Assembly: GCA_965203635.1 (NCBI GenBank)
Contig: OZ241903.1
Span: 1,984,001-2,048,000, forward strand
Direction: 5' to 3'
Origin: Aldehydirespirator sp965203635
GTDB lineage: Bacteria; Actinomycetota; Acidimicrobiia; Acidimicrobiales; Aldehydirespiratoraceae
Length of the DNA stretch: 64,000 bases
Each line of letters begins with the position of its first letter. Within the stretch, counting starts at the first letter, position 1. Below, in pieces: positions 8,066 to 15,835 of the stretch. Both the position numbers and the translations under genes were made by a program. Under the pieces are notes generated by a model, which saw only the letters and a program-made list of their open reading frames with translations, searched no databases and had not been told where the DNA came from.

Positions 8066-8082
8066 ATTTGGCAGCGTTGTGC
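8066..8082. repeat. Half of a family-1 palindrome
   Basis: ATTTGGCAGCGTTGTGC matches the left half of the 47-bp element, but the right half is missing. It lies between the AbiEi-like gene and the DUF2277 gene, in an AT-rich intergenic stretch, and looks like a decayed copy. Confidence 0.55.
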
Positions 8083-8172
8083 CTCTGGAGTTGTCCATCA
8101 AGTGGTGAGTATCCCGCCAGGACAACGACATGCCGCTGCTGGCGGATCGACTGGCGGCGTAGAGTCGAAGCC

Positions 8173-8436
8173 ATGTGCCGCAACATCACGACCCTGCGAG
8201 GTCTGGCCCCGCCTGCCACGGCCGAGGAGGTCGAGGCCGCCGCCCGGCAATATGTCCGCAAAGTCAGCGGCGTGCAGAAGACCTCCGCCGCCACCGAGGC
8301 CGTTTTCGAGCAGGCCGTCGCCCTCGTCGCCAACGCCACCGCCGACCTGCTGGCCACTCTGCCGCCCCGCCGGACGCCGCCGCGCACCGATCCACCGTTG
8401 CGGCGTCTGGCCTCGGCCGCCGCGGGTTCCGCTTGA
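8173..8436 (+). CDS. DUF2277 family protein
   Basis: An 87-aa small protein matching the DUF2277 pattern: MCRNITTLRGL at the N terminus, then PPATAEEVEAAARQYVRKVSG and a C-terminal LPPRRTPP...PPLRR. Function is unknown; the family is widespread in actinobacteria and other high-GC bacteria, and its compact helical core is probably cytoplasmic. The ATG at 8173 gives the full conserved N terminus; the longer open frame upstream is not conserved-looking. The stop at 8434-8436 lies 8 bp before the start of the methyltransferase gene, so the two are probably co-transcribed. Confidence 0.85.
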   Translation: MCRNITTLRGLAPPATAEEVEAAARQYVRKVSGVQKTSAATEAVFEQAVALVANATADLLATLPPRRTPPRTDPPLRRLASAAAGSA

Positions 8437-8444
8437 GGTTGCCG

Positions 8445-9134
8445 ATGGCCGGTTCGACGCGCCATTTGTCGGACCTCGTGGCCCAGGCCCGCCGGTACGG
8501 AGTGCGCGACGAGGCAGTCCTGGAGGCCATGGGCCGGGTGCCGCGCCAGCGCTTCGTCCCCCGTCGGTTCGCGGCGGCCGCCTTCGACGACGGGCCGTTG
8601 CCCATAGGCGAGGGCCAGACCATCAGCCAGCCCGCCATGGTGGCCATGATGGCCGAGGCGGCCCAATTGAGCCCTGACGACCGGGTGCTTGAGGTGGGCG
8701 CCGGCTCCGGCTACGGCGCGCTGGTCCTGCGGGCCCTGGCCGGGCGGGTGGTGACCATCGAACGGCGGTCGGCGCTGGCCGAGAAGGCTCGGACCACTCT
8801 GGCCTCCCAGGGCCTGGGCGAGGTGGAGGTCGTGGTGGGCGACGGCACGTTGGGATGGGCCGAGGAGGCGCCCTTCGACGCCATCGTCGTCACCGCAGCC
8901 GGTCCGGCTCCTCCGCCGCCGCTGCTGGAGCAGCTCGCACCGGGCGGCCGTCTGGTGATACCCATCGGCCCGCGATACGGCCACCAGCACCTCATGCGCT
9001 ACACCCGCCGCCCCGATGCTGGGCCTCACGAGGGCGACGATCCGACGCCGAGCGGGGATTTTCGTGAGGAGAGGCTCACGCCCGTGCGCTTCGTTCCGCT
9101 CATCGGTGCCCACGGGTACGGCAGTGACCGCTGA
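8445..9134 (+). CDS. pcm: Protein-L-isoaspartate O-methyltransferase
   Basis: A 229-aa SAM-dependent methyltransferase that repairs isoaspartyl residues in damaged proteins. Motif I is VLEVGAGSGYGALVL near residue 83; the family-specific substrate region upstream reads PLPIGEGQTISQPAMVAMM (equivalent of the canonical GQTIS-P); post-I is VVTIERRSALAEKA, and FDAIVVTAAGP and PGGRLVIPIG follow in order. The start at ATG 8445 has GAGG 6 nt upstream; a TTG at 8433 overlapping the previous stop is an alternative. It sits directly behind the DUF2277 gene. The C terminus (HEGDDPTPSGDFREE) is slightly divergent but ends with the usual FVPLIG. Confidence 0.9.
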   Translation: MAGSTRHLSDLVAQARRYGVRDEAVLEAMGRVPRQRFVPRRFAAAAFDDGPLPIGEGQTISQPAMVAMMAEAAQLSPDDRVLEVGAGSGYGALVLRALAGRVVTIERRSALAEKARTTLASQGLGEVEVVVGDGTLGWAEEAPFDAIVVTAAGPAPPPPLLEQLAPGGRLVIPIGPRYGHQHLMRYTRRPDAGPHEGDDPTPSGDFREERLTPVRFVPLIGAHGYGSDR

Positions 9135-9158
9135 ACCCCGACAGGACGACGAGGTTCC

Positions 9159-10076
9159 ATGACTCAGACCCGCACCCGCATCATCGACGCCGGCACGCAG
9201 GGCATCCCCCGCGATCACGGCCGGTTCAACGTGAACGGGCCGTCGGTGCTGGCTGCACCCGAATGGATGCCCGACCGGCCGGGCCGCTATCTCATGTACT
9301 TCGCGCACCATGTCGGCCAGTCGATCCGCCTGGCCGCCGCCGAGGAGCCGAGCGGGCCGTGGCGCATGGTCGAGTCCGATGTGCTCAACGTGGACGACAC
9401 CCCGTCGGACCGCCAGCCCCACATCGCTTCACCCGACGTCCACGCCGACCACCGGCGGCAGCGCTTCGTCATGTACTTCCACGGGATGGTCCCGGAGTCG
9501 GTCGGCGGCCACCTCCCGTGCTGGAACGTCTACCCGTCGCTGAACCAGAAGACCATGGTGGCCACCTCGGGCACCGGTCGAGACTTCGCGCTGGTTGAGC
9601 CGGCGGTGGCGGTGTCCCCCAGCTACCTGCGGATGTTCCACGTCGGCGACGCCTGGTACGGGGTTGCCATGCCGTCCCAGGTGGTGCGCTCGGTCGACGG
9701 CCTGAGCGGCTTCGAGTACGGGCCCATGCTGTTCGACGACGACGAGATCCGCCACAGCTGCGTGTCGTACCGGCCCGAGCACCAGGAACTGGAGATGCTG
9801 TTCACCCGCTGCTTCGAGGCACCCGAACGGATCTACCGCACGCTGATCGACACCTCGGGCGACTGGCACCAGTGGACGCCTGGACCAGTTGGCGAGGTGA
9901 TGCGGCCCATCGAGCCGTGGGAGGGTGCCGACGAGCCGCTCAAGCCGGTGGCGAGAGGCTTGGCGGCCTCGCCCCAGAACGGCCTGCGAGACCCGTGCCT
10001 GCTCGACGCCGCCGGCCGGCGCTGGCTGTTCTACGCCGCGTCCGGAGAGCACGCCATAGGCGTCACCGAGCTCTAG
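9159..10076 (+). CDS. Putative five-bladed propeller glycoside-hydrolase-like protein
   Basis: A 305-aa soluble protein without a signal peptide. Repeated strand-turn motifs of the kind seen in GH43/GH32-like five-bladed propellers are visible: NGPSVLAAPEW, YLMYFAHHVGQSIRLA, RFVMYFHGM, AWYGVAMPSQVVRS, LEMLFTRC and RDPCLLDAAGRRWLFYAASGEHAIGV. The pattern 'polar-x-PS/P-W...YLMYF' and the final RDP-WLFY are reminiscent of these hydrolases. I cannot assign catalytic acids with confidence or a substrate. GAGG lies 4 nt before the ATG, and the gene starts 24 bp after pcm, so it may share that transcript. Family assignment is inference from fold-like motifs. Confidence 0.55.
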   Translation: MTQTRTRIIDAGTQGIPRDHGRFNVNGPSVLAAPEWMPDRPGRYLMYFAHHVGQSIRLAAAEEPSGPWRMVESDVLNVDDTPSDRQPHIASPDVHADHRRQRFVMYFHGMVPESVGGHLPCWNVYPSLNQKTMVATSGTGRDFALVEPAVAVSPSYLRMFHVGDAWYGVAMPSQVVRSVDGLSGFEYGPMLFDDDEIRHSCVSYRPEHQELEMLFTRCFEAPERIYRTLIDTSGDWHQWTPGPVGEVMRPIEPWEGADEPLKPVARGLAASPQNGLRDPCLLDAAGRRWLFYAASGEHAIGVTEL

Positions 10077-10160
10077 GGCAAGGTAGCGCCGCCCCGTATC
10101 GGGTTGAGTTCGGTCCTTTGCTGGACGGTGAACTCCGCAAGCGGGCCCGCTTAGTCCCCC

Positions 10161-10349
10161 GAACTGGCAGCAGAATGCACGCCATCTGTGCATAACGCTG
10201 CCAGTTCCCCCTGCGGCCGCTGCCTAATCGGGAATTGGCAGCAGAATGCACGCCATCTGTGCATAACGCTGCCAGTTCCCCCTGCGGCCGCTGCCTAATC
10301 GGGAATTGGCAGCAGAATGCACGCCATCTGTGCATAACGCTGCCAGTTC
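10161..10349. repeat. Family-1 palindrome, three copies at exact 71-bp period
   Basis: Copies at 10161-10207, 10232-10278 and 10303-10349, separated by identical 24-nt spacers (CCCCTGCGGCCGCTGCCTAA then TCGG). They are in the opposite orientation to the copies at 6966-7083: the spacer is the reverse complement of that spacer with few changes. Each hairpin arm is GAAYTGGCAGC. Confidence 0.92.
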
Positions 10350-10354
10350 CCCCT

Positions 10355-10437
10355 GGCCAAGCGGCCGGTGAGCGCAGCGAACGAGAGCAGGACACATGGC
10401 TGAGCGGCCGGTGGCACAGCGAACGAGTGCGGGAGTG
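10355..10437. repeat. Family-2 dispersed repeat, two tandem variants
   Basis: Two related units, each with GAGCGGCCGGTG or AGCGGCCGGTG followed by a CAGCGAACGAG core. The core matches elements at 12353-12391, 14138-14180 and 17879-17919 (GCAGCGAACAAGAGCGG). Intergenic. Confidence 0.65.
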
Positions 10438-10535
10438 ACACCGCTGCCGCGCGAGGTCGCCCGCCTACCCACGCGGTCTGGCCAGCGCGGTAATGTGCCA
10501 GGGTCGCCCGGAAGTGCCGACAGGAGGACCGAGAC

Positions 10536-11621
10536 ATGCCCCAGACCGTGCAAGGAGTGGTGTCGATGGCGGTAGGGGAGCCCGTCACGATCACCGACGT
10601 CGTGGTACCCGACCCCGGCCCGGGTGAGGCGGTGGTGGCCATACAGGCGTGCGGCGTCTGCCACACCGACCTCCACTACCGGGAGGGCGGCATCAACGAC
10701 GAGTTCCCCTTCCTGCTGGGCCACGAGGCCGCCGGCGTGGTGGAGTCCGTCGGCGACGGCGTGACCGAGGTGGCACCGGGCGACTACGTGATCCTCAACT
10801 GGCGGGCGGTGTGCGGCCAGTGCCGCTCGTGTCTGCGGGGCCGGCCCCACATCTGCTTCAGCACCCACAACGCGTCCCAGAAGATGACGCTGACCGACGG
10901 TACCGAGCTGTCGCCCGCGCTGGGCATCGGCGCCTTCCTCGAGAAGACGCTGGTGGCCGCGGGCCAGTGCACCAAGGTCGACTCGGCCGCCCCGGCCACC
11001 GCGGCCGGTCTGCTCGGCTGCGGCGTGATGGCCGGCATCGGCGCGGCCATCAACACCGGCGGTGTGGGCCGGGGCGACAGCGTGGCCGTGTTCGGCTGCG
11101 GGGGAGTGGGCGACGCCGCCATCGCCGGTGCCAAGCTGGCCGGCGCCCACACGATCATCGGCGTGGACATCGACGACCGCAAGCTCGAGTGGGCCCGAGG
11201 CTTCGGGGCCACTCACACCATCAACTCGTCCGAGACTGACCCGGTGGCGGAGATCCAGGCCCTCACCGGCGGCAACGGCGTGGACGTGGCCATCGAGGCG
11301 ATCGGCCTGCCCCAGACCTACCGGCAGGCCTTCGAGGCCCGCGACCTGGCCGGGACGGTGGTGCTGGTGGGTGTGCCCCACCCCGACATGACCATCGAGC
11401 TGCCCTTCATCGAGGTGTTCGGGCGGGGTGGAGCCCTCAAGTCGAGCTGGTACGGAGACTGCCTGCCGACCCGCGACTTCCCCATGCTGATCGACCTGTA
11501 CCTCCAGGGCCGCTTGGACCTCGACGGGTTCGTGTCGGAGACGATCGGCCTCGGCGACGTGGAGGAGGCCTTCCACAAGATGGAGCGGGGCGAGGTGCTC
11601 CGCTCCGTCGTCGTGCTGTAG
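10536..11621 (+). CDS. S-(hydroxymethyl)mycothiol dehydrogenase
   Basis: A 361-aa zinc-dependent medium-chain dehydrogenase of the mycothiol-dependent formaldehyde dehydrogenase type (MscR/AdhE2-like). It oxidises the formaldehyde-mycothiol adduct with NAD. Catalytic-zinc ligands are in ACGVCHTDLHYREGG and LGHEAAGVVE, the structural-zinc Cys cluster in CGQCRSCLRGRPHIC, and the Rossmann motif is VFGCGGVGDAA. Diagnostic stretches include GINDEFPFLLGHEAAGVVE and NASQKMTLTDGTELSPALG. A strong AGGAGG lies 8 nt before the ATG. The protein implies that the organism makes mycothiol. The DNA alkylation repair gene begins 8 bp after its stop, suggesting a toxic-aldehyde/alkylation response pair (inference). 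Confidence 0.93.
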   Translation: MPQTVQGVVSMAVGEPVTITDVVVPDPGPGEAVVAIQACGVCHTDLHYREGGINDEFPFLLGHEAAGVVESVGDGVTEVAPGDYVILNWRAVCGQCRSCLRGRPHICFSTHNASQKMTLTDGTELSPALGIGAFLEKTLVAAGQCTKVDSAAPATAAGLLGCGVMAGIGAAINTGGVGRGDSVAVFGCGGVGDAAIAGAKLAGAHTIIGVDIDDRKLEWARGFGATHTINSSETDPVAEIQALTGGNGVDVAIEAIGLPQTYRQAFEARDLAGTVVLVGVPHPDMTIELPFIEVFGRGGALKSSWYGDCLPTRDFPMLIDLYLQGRLDLDGFVSETIGLGDVEEAFHKMERGEVLRSVVVL

Positions 11622-11629
11622 ACACGCTG

Positions 11630-12319
11630 GTGGCGCAGCTCCCGGAGGTCATGGCGGCGCTCGAGGCTGCGGGGACGGCCCAGAACCGCAAGGTCTATGC
11701 CCGTCACGGCGCAGCCGAGCCCATGTTCGGCGTCAGCTACGCCGAGTTGGGCCGGATCGCCAAGTCGATCAAGACCGACCACGCGCTGGCCCGGCAGCTG
11801 TGGTCCAGCGGCAACCACGACGCCCGGGTGCTGGCCCTGCGGGTGGCCGATCCCGCCGCGCTGGACGAGCCGCTGGCCCGCCGGTGGCTGGCAGACGTCG
11901 ACAACTACATCCTGGCCGAGGGCCTGGGCGGGCTCTGCGCCCAGTCGCCCCACGCCCGGGCCCTGAGCGACGCATGGAGGGACCGCCCCGGCGAGTGGGA
12001 GGCGTCCACCGGCTGGTTCATCGTCACCTGCACCGCCGAGGATCCCGGGATCTGGTCGGTGGGGGAGCTGCGGGCGCTGGTCCGCCAGATCGAGGCCGAG
12101 ATCGCCGGGCGCCCCAACCGGGTCCGCCACGAGATGAACGGTGCGCTCATCGTGATCGCGCTGCGCGACGGGAACCTGCGCCGCTCGGTGCTGGCCGTCG
12201 CGAACCGGATCGGGCCGGTGCAGGTCGACCACGGCCAGACCGGCTGCAAGACGCCCGAAGTGGCCCCCTATGTGGAGCGCACCCTCGCCCACCGGGCCGC
12301 GAGGAGCAAGCGCAGGTAG
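11630..12319 (+). CDS. DNA alkylation repair protein (AlkD-like HEAT-repeat)
   Basis: A 229-aa all-helical protein of the AlkD/AlkC-like DNA alkylation repair family, whose HEAT-like repeats wrap DNA and excise 3- and 7-alkylpurines. Visible family pattern: VYARHGAAEPMFGVSYAELG near the N terminus, then LWSSGNHDARVLALRVADP, WLADVDNYILAE, and a C-terminal IGPVQVDHGQTGCKTP. The GTG start is 8 bp behind the mycothiol dehydrogenase stop, so co-transcription is likely. The C-terminal HGQTGCKTPEVAPYVE is typical of the shorter subgroup often annotated only as DNA alkylation repair protein, so glycosylase activity is family inference. Confidence 0.82.
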   Translation: MAQLPEVMAALEAAGTAQNRKVYARHGAAEPMFGVSYAELGRIAKSIKTDHALARQLWSSGNHDARVLALRVADPAALDEPLARRWLADVDNYILAEGLGGLCAQSPHARALSDAWRDRPGEWEASTGWFIVTCTAEDPGIWSVGELRALVRQIEAEIAGRPNRVRHEMNGALIVIALRDGNLRRSVLAVANRIGPVQVDHGQTGCKTPEVAPYVERTLAHRAARSKRR

Positions 12320-12352
12320 GTGACGAGCCTGTCACATCACAGCGTTGTCACT

Positions 12353-12391
12353 CCCGCTCTTGTTCGCTTCGCTCACGGGCCACTCGGGCCC
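12353..12391. repeat. Family-2 dispersed repeat
   Basis: CCGCTCTTGTTCGCTTCGCT followed by CACGGGCCACTCGGGCC, lying between the convergent 3' ends of the alkylation-repair and glycosylase genes. Near-identical elements are at 14138-14180 and (reverse orientation) 17879-17919. Confidence 0.75.
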
Positions 12392-12435
12392 TGGGCGGCG
12401 CGTCAGGCGGACAGAGCAGCCAGGCGCAAGGCCGG

Positions 12436-13362
12436 CTAGATGCGGCTGATGTCGAAGCGGGTGGGGGCGGGGTGGTGCCTCGGCGGGCCGATGCCGGCTG
12501 CCTTGACCAGGCGGACGACCCGGCCCCGGTGGCCGGCGTAGGGCTCCAGCAACTCCAGCATCGAGTCGTCGTCGCCGTCGGCGGCGCCGCTGAGGGCGTA
12601 AGTCACCAGCCTCGGCACGTGCAGGTCGCCCACCGGCACCGCGTCGGGGTCGCCCGCGGCCGCGCCCGTCGTGCGGGCCGCAGTCCACGGGCCCACGCCG
12701 GGCAGACGCTGCAGCCACTGGCGGGCCTCGGCCGCGGGACGCTCGCCCAGTCTCTCGAGGCGGTCGGCGTGCTTGGCCGCCACCCGGATCACCCGGGTGC
12801 GCGCCCGGTCGACCCCGGCCCGGTGGAATCCGTGGTCGGGAACCCTCAACACCGCCTCGGGGCGGGGAAACAATGGCAGCGGTCCCCCTCCGGGCACCTC
12901 GGCCCCGTGCAGCCGGCCCATGCGGGCCACCGCAGTCCGCGCGTCGGCGCTAACGACCCGCTGGTACACCGCGGCGGTGGCCATGGCTTCGAACCAACGA
13001 CCGGTGGCGCCCATCCGGGGCACCCCGAGCCGGCCCACTAGGTCCTCGACTACCCGGTGGTGGGGCTGGAACCCGCTGGGGTCATCGCTGCCTCCGAGCA
13101 GGGCCGGCACGCCGTTGATGGCCCACTCGGCGCCGGGACCCCAGGCGTCGGCCAGGACCTCGCCGCCGACAGCCCGGAAAGCGACCGAGGCCGGGCCGTC
13201 GGGCGTCTCGGTGGCCCACCATCCGACGCCGTTGCGGCGCTGCGACGTCTTCACCCACATCAACGTCACCTTCAGGTTCAGGTCGTAGCCGGGCCGGAAG
13301 ACCGTCGAGCAGTCCGGCGCGGTGCTCGGGGCAGCCGGCGCGGCGTCGACGGAGCGCGGCAT
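12436..13362 (-). CDS. HhH-GPD DNA-3-methyladenine glycosylase (AlkA-like)
   Basis: A 308-aa base-excision glycosylase. The helix-hairpin-helix is visible as WLQRLPGVGPWTAARTTG near residue 225-240, followed by the catalytic-Asp segment PVGDLHVPRLVTYAL, matching AlkA/3-methyladenine glycosylase II. The N-terminal 100 residues resemble the AlkA-type beta domain (FRPGYDLNLKVTLMWVKTS). I choose ATG 13362 because it lies one base after the stop of the upstream membrane protein gene; the open frame continues upstream but only as overlap with that gene. Alkylated purines are the expected substrate. With the HEAT-repeat gene on the other side of a 116-bp gap, this forms a small convergent alkylation-repair cluster. 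Confidence 0.85.
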   Translation of the reverse strand: MPRSVDAAPAAPSTAPDCSTVFRPGYDLNLKVTLMWVKTSQRRNGVGWWATETPDGPASVAFRAVGGEVLADAWGPGAEWAINGVPALLGGSDDPSGFQPHHRVVEDLVGRLGVPRMGATGRWFEAMATAAVYQRVVSADARTAVARMGRLHGAEVPGGGPLPLFPRPEAVLRVPDHGFHRAGVDRARTRVIRVAAKHADRLERLGERPAAEARQWLQRLPGVGPWTAARTTGAAAGDPDAVPVGDLHVPRLVTYALSGAADGDDDSMLELLEPYAGHRGRVVRLVKAAGIGPPRHHPAPTRFDISRI

Positions 13363-13363
13363 T

Positions 13364-13810
13364 TCAGGGTCCCGGCGCGTCCGGGTCGGATGCAGAGCTG
13401 AGAGCCTCCAGGGCGGCTTTGAGGGTCTCGAACAGCCGGCGGTCGGACGCCTCTTCCAGCCCGACATCCACCTTGGCCTCGTCGATGGCCTGGCGGGTGA
13501 GCTCGCCCATGATGCCGTCGATGGGTCCGGGGCTGTAGCCGAGCTGTGTCAGCGCGCTCTGCAGATCCGCCACCTCGTTGCCGTCGAGCGGCTGGTCCTG
13601 CTCCAGGCCACGGTCGGCGGCGGCCTGGTCGTCGGTCTCCAGGGGGGCCCGGGCAACAACGGCGCCGTCCTCGCCGAACACGGCGCTGTCCAGGATCGGG
13701 ACGGCCCAGCTCAGCGTCAACCAGAAGACCAGCAGCAGCACGATCAGCAGGAAGGTGCCCTGCAGGTGAGTGCGCATCGTGGTCTCGGGTGCCAGCCCCC
13801 CGCTGGCCAC
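13364..13810 (-). CDS. Single-pass membrane protein with peptidoglycan-binding-like domain
   Basis: A 148-aa protein. Residues about 17-38 form one transmembrane helix (LQGTFLLIVLLLVFWLTLSW), then a short Asp/Glu-rich linker. Residues about 78-115 match a peptidoglycan-binding domain 1 pattern (VADLQSALTQLGYSPGPIDG then IMGELTRQAIDEAK). The protein is probably membrane anchored with the binding domain outside. The GTG at 13810 directly abuts the preceding DUF3039 stop, and an ATG at 13777 (MRTHLQG) is an alternative start. Its stop is one base from the glycosylase start, so DUF3039, this gene and the glycosylase are one transcript. No enzymatic domain is seen. Confidence 0.7.
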   Translation of the reverse strand: MASGGLAPETTMRTHLQGTFLLIVLLLVFWLTLSWAVPILDSAVFGEDGAVVARAPLETDDQAAADRGLEQDQPLDGNEVADLQSALTQLGYSPGPIDGIMGELTRQAIDEAKVDVGLEEASDRRLFETLKAALEALSSASDPDAPGP

Positions 13811-14101
13811 CTAGTTGAATGCCCGCTTGCGGAGCCGCTCCCGGATCTTGGCGCACTCCGGGCAGACCGGGTATCGGGACGGGTCCCGGCTCGGCACCCA
13901 GACCTTGCCACAGAGGGCTCGCACCGGCGTGCCCTCGACGTAGGCCCGGTTGGCGTCGGCCCGGCGGGTGTAGTGAGCGAAGCGGTCGTGGTCGCCGTCA
14001 TCGGTGACCGGCCGAATGTCGGGCTCGGTGACGGTGGACGTCCCCGGCGTCGCGGGTGTCGCGGTCGCGCCGGTGGTGGAGGTGCTGGCTGTGCCGGTCA
14101 T
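13811..14101 (-). CDS. DUF3039 domain protein
   Basis: A 96-aa protein of the actinobacterial DUF3039 family. The N-terminal 30 residues are Thr/Ala/Pro rich and probably disordered; residues about 38-96 hold the conserved core DRFAHYTRRADANRA, VRALCGKVWVPSRDP and CPECAKIRERL, a zinc-ribbon-like arrangement with Cys at LCGK and CPEC. Function is unknown. ATG 14101 is the only start that avoids the non-conserved upstream frame. The following gene starts immediately after its TAG with no spacing. Confidence 0.85.
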   Translation of the reverse strand: MTGTASTSTTGATATPATPGTSTVTEPDIRPVTDDGDHDRFAHYTRRADANRAYVEGTPVRALCGKVWVPSRDPSRYPVCPECAKIRERLRKRAFN

Positions 14102-14137
14102 GACGCCGATCCTATAGATCCCACCGAGCCCGGTCCC

Positions 14138-14180
14138 CCGCTCTTGTTCGCTGCGCTCACGGGGCCGCTCGGGCCACGGC
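14138..14180. repeat. Family-2 dispersed repeat
   Basis: CCGCTCTTGTTCGCTGCGCT followed by CACGGGGCCGCTCGGGCC. It lies 32 bp past the ligase stop on the minus strand and upstream of DUF3039, close to 12353-12391 in sequence and identical in core to 17879-17919. Confidence 0.75.
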
Positions 14181-14211
14181 CTCGCTCGCTGCCTTGCCAA
14201 GCGCAGGCGAG

Positions 14212-15756
14212 CTACGGCCTGTCCGCTCGGCCTCCGGGTAGGAGGCTGCGGACCGCGTCGATGGTGTCGGCCTCGGCGGGGGACTTGTCGCTGCGGTAGC
14301 GCACCACCCGGGCGAAGCGCAGCGCCACTCCTCCCGGGTAGCGGCTTGAGCGCTGAACGCCGTCGACCGCGATCTCCACCACCTGCTCCGGCTGCAGCTC
14401 CACCACATGGGCTCCGTGGTCGGTGGCCAGCTCGCCGAAGCGCTCGGTCTGCCACTGGAGCATCGCGTCGGTCATGCCCTTGAACGTCTTGCCCACCATC
14501 ACGAAACCCCCGTCGGGGTCCCGGGCGCCCAGGTGGATGTTGGACAGCCAGCCTCGACGGCGGCCGCTCCCGGGTTCCACCGCCAGCACCACCAGGTCGA
14601 GGCTGTGCACCGGCTTGACCTTGCGCCACGCCTTGCCTCGCCGCCCCGCGGCGTAGGGCGCGCCGGCCGCCTTCACCATCACGCCCTCGTGGCCGGCCGC
14701 CAGCGCTGCCTCGAACACGCCGGCGGCCTCGTCGGGGTCCTCGGTGACCACGCTGGGGACTCGATGGTCGGCCGCGATCTGGGCCAGGCATTCGAGCCGG
14801 ACCTCCAGGGGCTCGTCGAGCAGGTCGCGCCCGTCGAGGTACAGCACATCGAAGAACGTCGGCCTCATCCGCACCGCGACCTGCGGGGCCGGGGCCTCGC
14901 TGGAGCTCTTGGCGCCTATCCGGCCCATGGTGTCCTGGAAGGCGGCCGGTGTGAGGTCGTCGGTCAGCCCCATGACCTCGCCGTCGAGAGCCGCGGACTC
15001 CAGCGGCAGCGAGCGGACCACGTCGGCCACCTCGCCGAGGCGGCCGGTCACCTCGTTGAGGTTGCGAGTCCAGATCCGTATCTCGTCCAGGTACCGGTGG
15101 GCCTGGATGCGGACGCCGTCGAGCTTCCACTCCACCGAGCACCGGCCCATCTCGGCGACCGCGGCGGCCGCGTCGTCGGCGGTGGAGGCCAGCATGGGCC
15201 GCACCGGCCGGAAGACACGGAATCCCAGACCCCGGAGTCCGGGATCTCCATCGGCGAGGGCGATGCCAGCCGTCAATCCCAGGTCGCCCGCCAGCATCAG
15301 GGCCCGCCGGACCGAGGCGGATGCGACCCCCGCCGCTCGGGCCACCGCCTCCACCACCACTCCCTCGTTGGCGCCCTGGCGCAACTCGCCGACCAGCAGC
15401 CGCCGCACGAAGTCGGTCTCCGCGGCGGTGGCCCGGCCCAGGAAGGCTTCGAGGAGGTCCGTGCGCCGCTGAGCCGATCCCTCGCCGGACGCTCCGGCGA
15501 TCTCGTCGAGCAGGGTGTCGAGGTCGGCCACCGTCAGCGCCGGCTCGGACGCGGGGTCGGTCCTGAGCGCGGCCACCGTCGCCCAGCCCACCCCGATCCG
15601 TCCCTGGCGGGGCTCGCCGGCCACCAGTCCGGCCACCACGCCGGCCTCGGAGCGGTCCGCGCTCCACAGCAGTTCGGCCAGGAACGCGATCTTGGCGGTG
15701 CGGGCCGACGTGGAGGCCACGGCATCGACACAGGCGACCAGGTCGGCTAGCAGCAT
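14212..15756 (-). CDS. ligB: ATP-dependent DNA ligase (LigB type)
   Basis: A 514-aa ATP-dependent DNA ligase. An N-terminal alpha-helical DNA-binding domain (residues 1-190, with FLAELLWSADRSEAGVV and LLVGELRQGANEGVVVEAVA) is followed by the nucleotidyltransferase domain, with motif I EWKLDGVRIQAHR (adenylated Lys), motif III FFDVLYLDGRDLL, motif IV EGVMVKA and motif V AWRKVKPVHSLDLVVLAVE. A C-terminal OB domain ends in LRFARVVRYRSDKSPAEADT (motif VI). Size and layout match mycobacterial LigB, an accessory ligase alongside the NAD-dependent LigA. ATG 15756 gives the family N terminus MLLADLVACVDAV. Confidence 0.92.
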   Translation of the reverse strand: MLLADLVACVDAVASTSARTAKIAFLAELLWSADRSEAGVVAGLVAGEPRQGRIGVGWATVAALRTDPASEPALTVADLDTLLDEIAGASGEGSAQRRTDLLEAFLGRATAAETDFVRRLLVGELRQGANEGVVVEAVARAAGVASASVRRALMLAGDLGLTAGIALADGDPGLRGLGFRVFRPVRPMLASTADDAAAAVAEMGRCSVEWKLDGVRIQAHRYLDEIRIWTRNLNEVTGRLGEVADVVRSLPLESAALDGEVMGLTDDLTPAAFQDTMGRIGAKSSSEAPAPQVAVRMRPTFFDVLYLDGRDLLDEPLEVRLECLAQIAADHRVPSVVTEDPDEAAGVFEAALAAGHEGVMVKAAGAPYAAGRRGKAWRKVKPVHSLDLVVLAVEPGSGRRRGWLSNIHLGARDPDGGFVMVGKTFKGMTDAMLQWQTERFGELATDHGAHVVELQPEQVVEIAVDGVQRSSRYPGGVALRFARVVRYRSDKSPAEADTIDAVRSLLPGGRADRP

Positions 15757-15835
15757 CGGGCCGGTTCTAGCGCGTCGCGGCCCCAACGGCGGCGCCGCGG
15801 CGTGTCGTACCCCTTGGGCAGGCTGCGCGGGATGG

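Larger units (their letters stand above)
10077..10535. other. Repeat-rich intergenic region before the mycothiol dehydrogenase gene
   Basis: This 459-bp gap has no plausible gene. It holds three family-1 palindromes (10161-10349) and two tandem variants of family 2 (10355-10437). The remaining ~100 bp before the next gene carries its ribosome-binding site AGGAGG at 10522-10527; I see no convincing sigma-70 promoter. Confidence 0.7.

Noticed and set aside
10161..10349. CRISPR array
   Set aside because: Only two or three units, repeats are 47-bp palindromes with 24-nt spacers that are identical to each other, and no cas genes are present.
10161..10349. Integron attC sites
   Set aside because: Imperfect palindromes near gene ends recall attC, but the required GTTRRRY and RYYYAAC core sites are absent, flanking genes are ordinary chromosomal genes and there is no integrase.
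13811..15667. A 618-codon open frame ending in DUF3039
   Set aside because: Only the last 96 codons have family character; the remainder is a shadow of the ligase gene in another frame.
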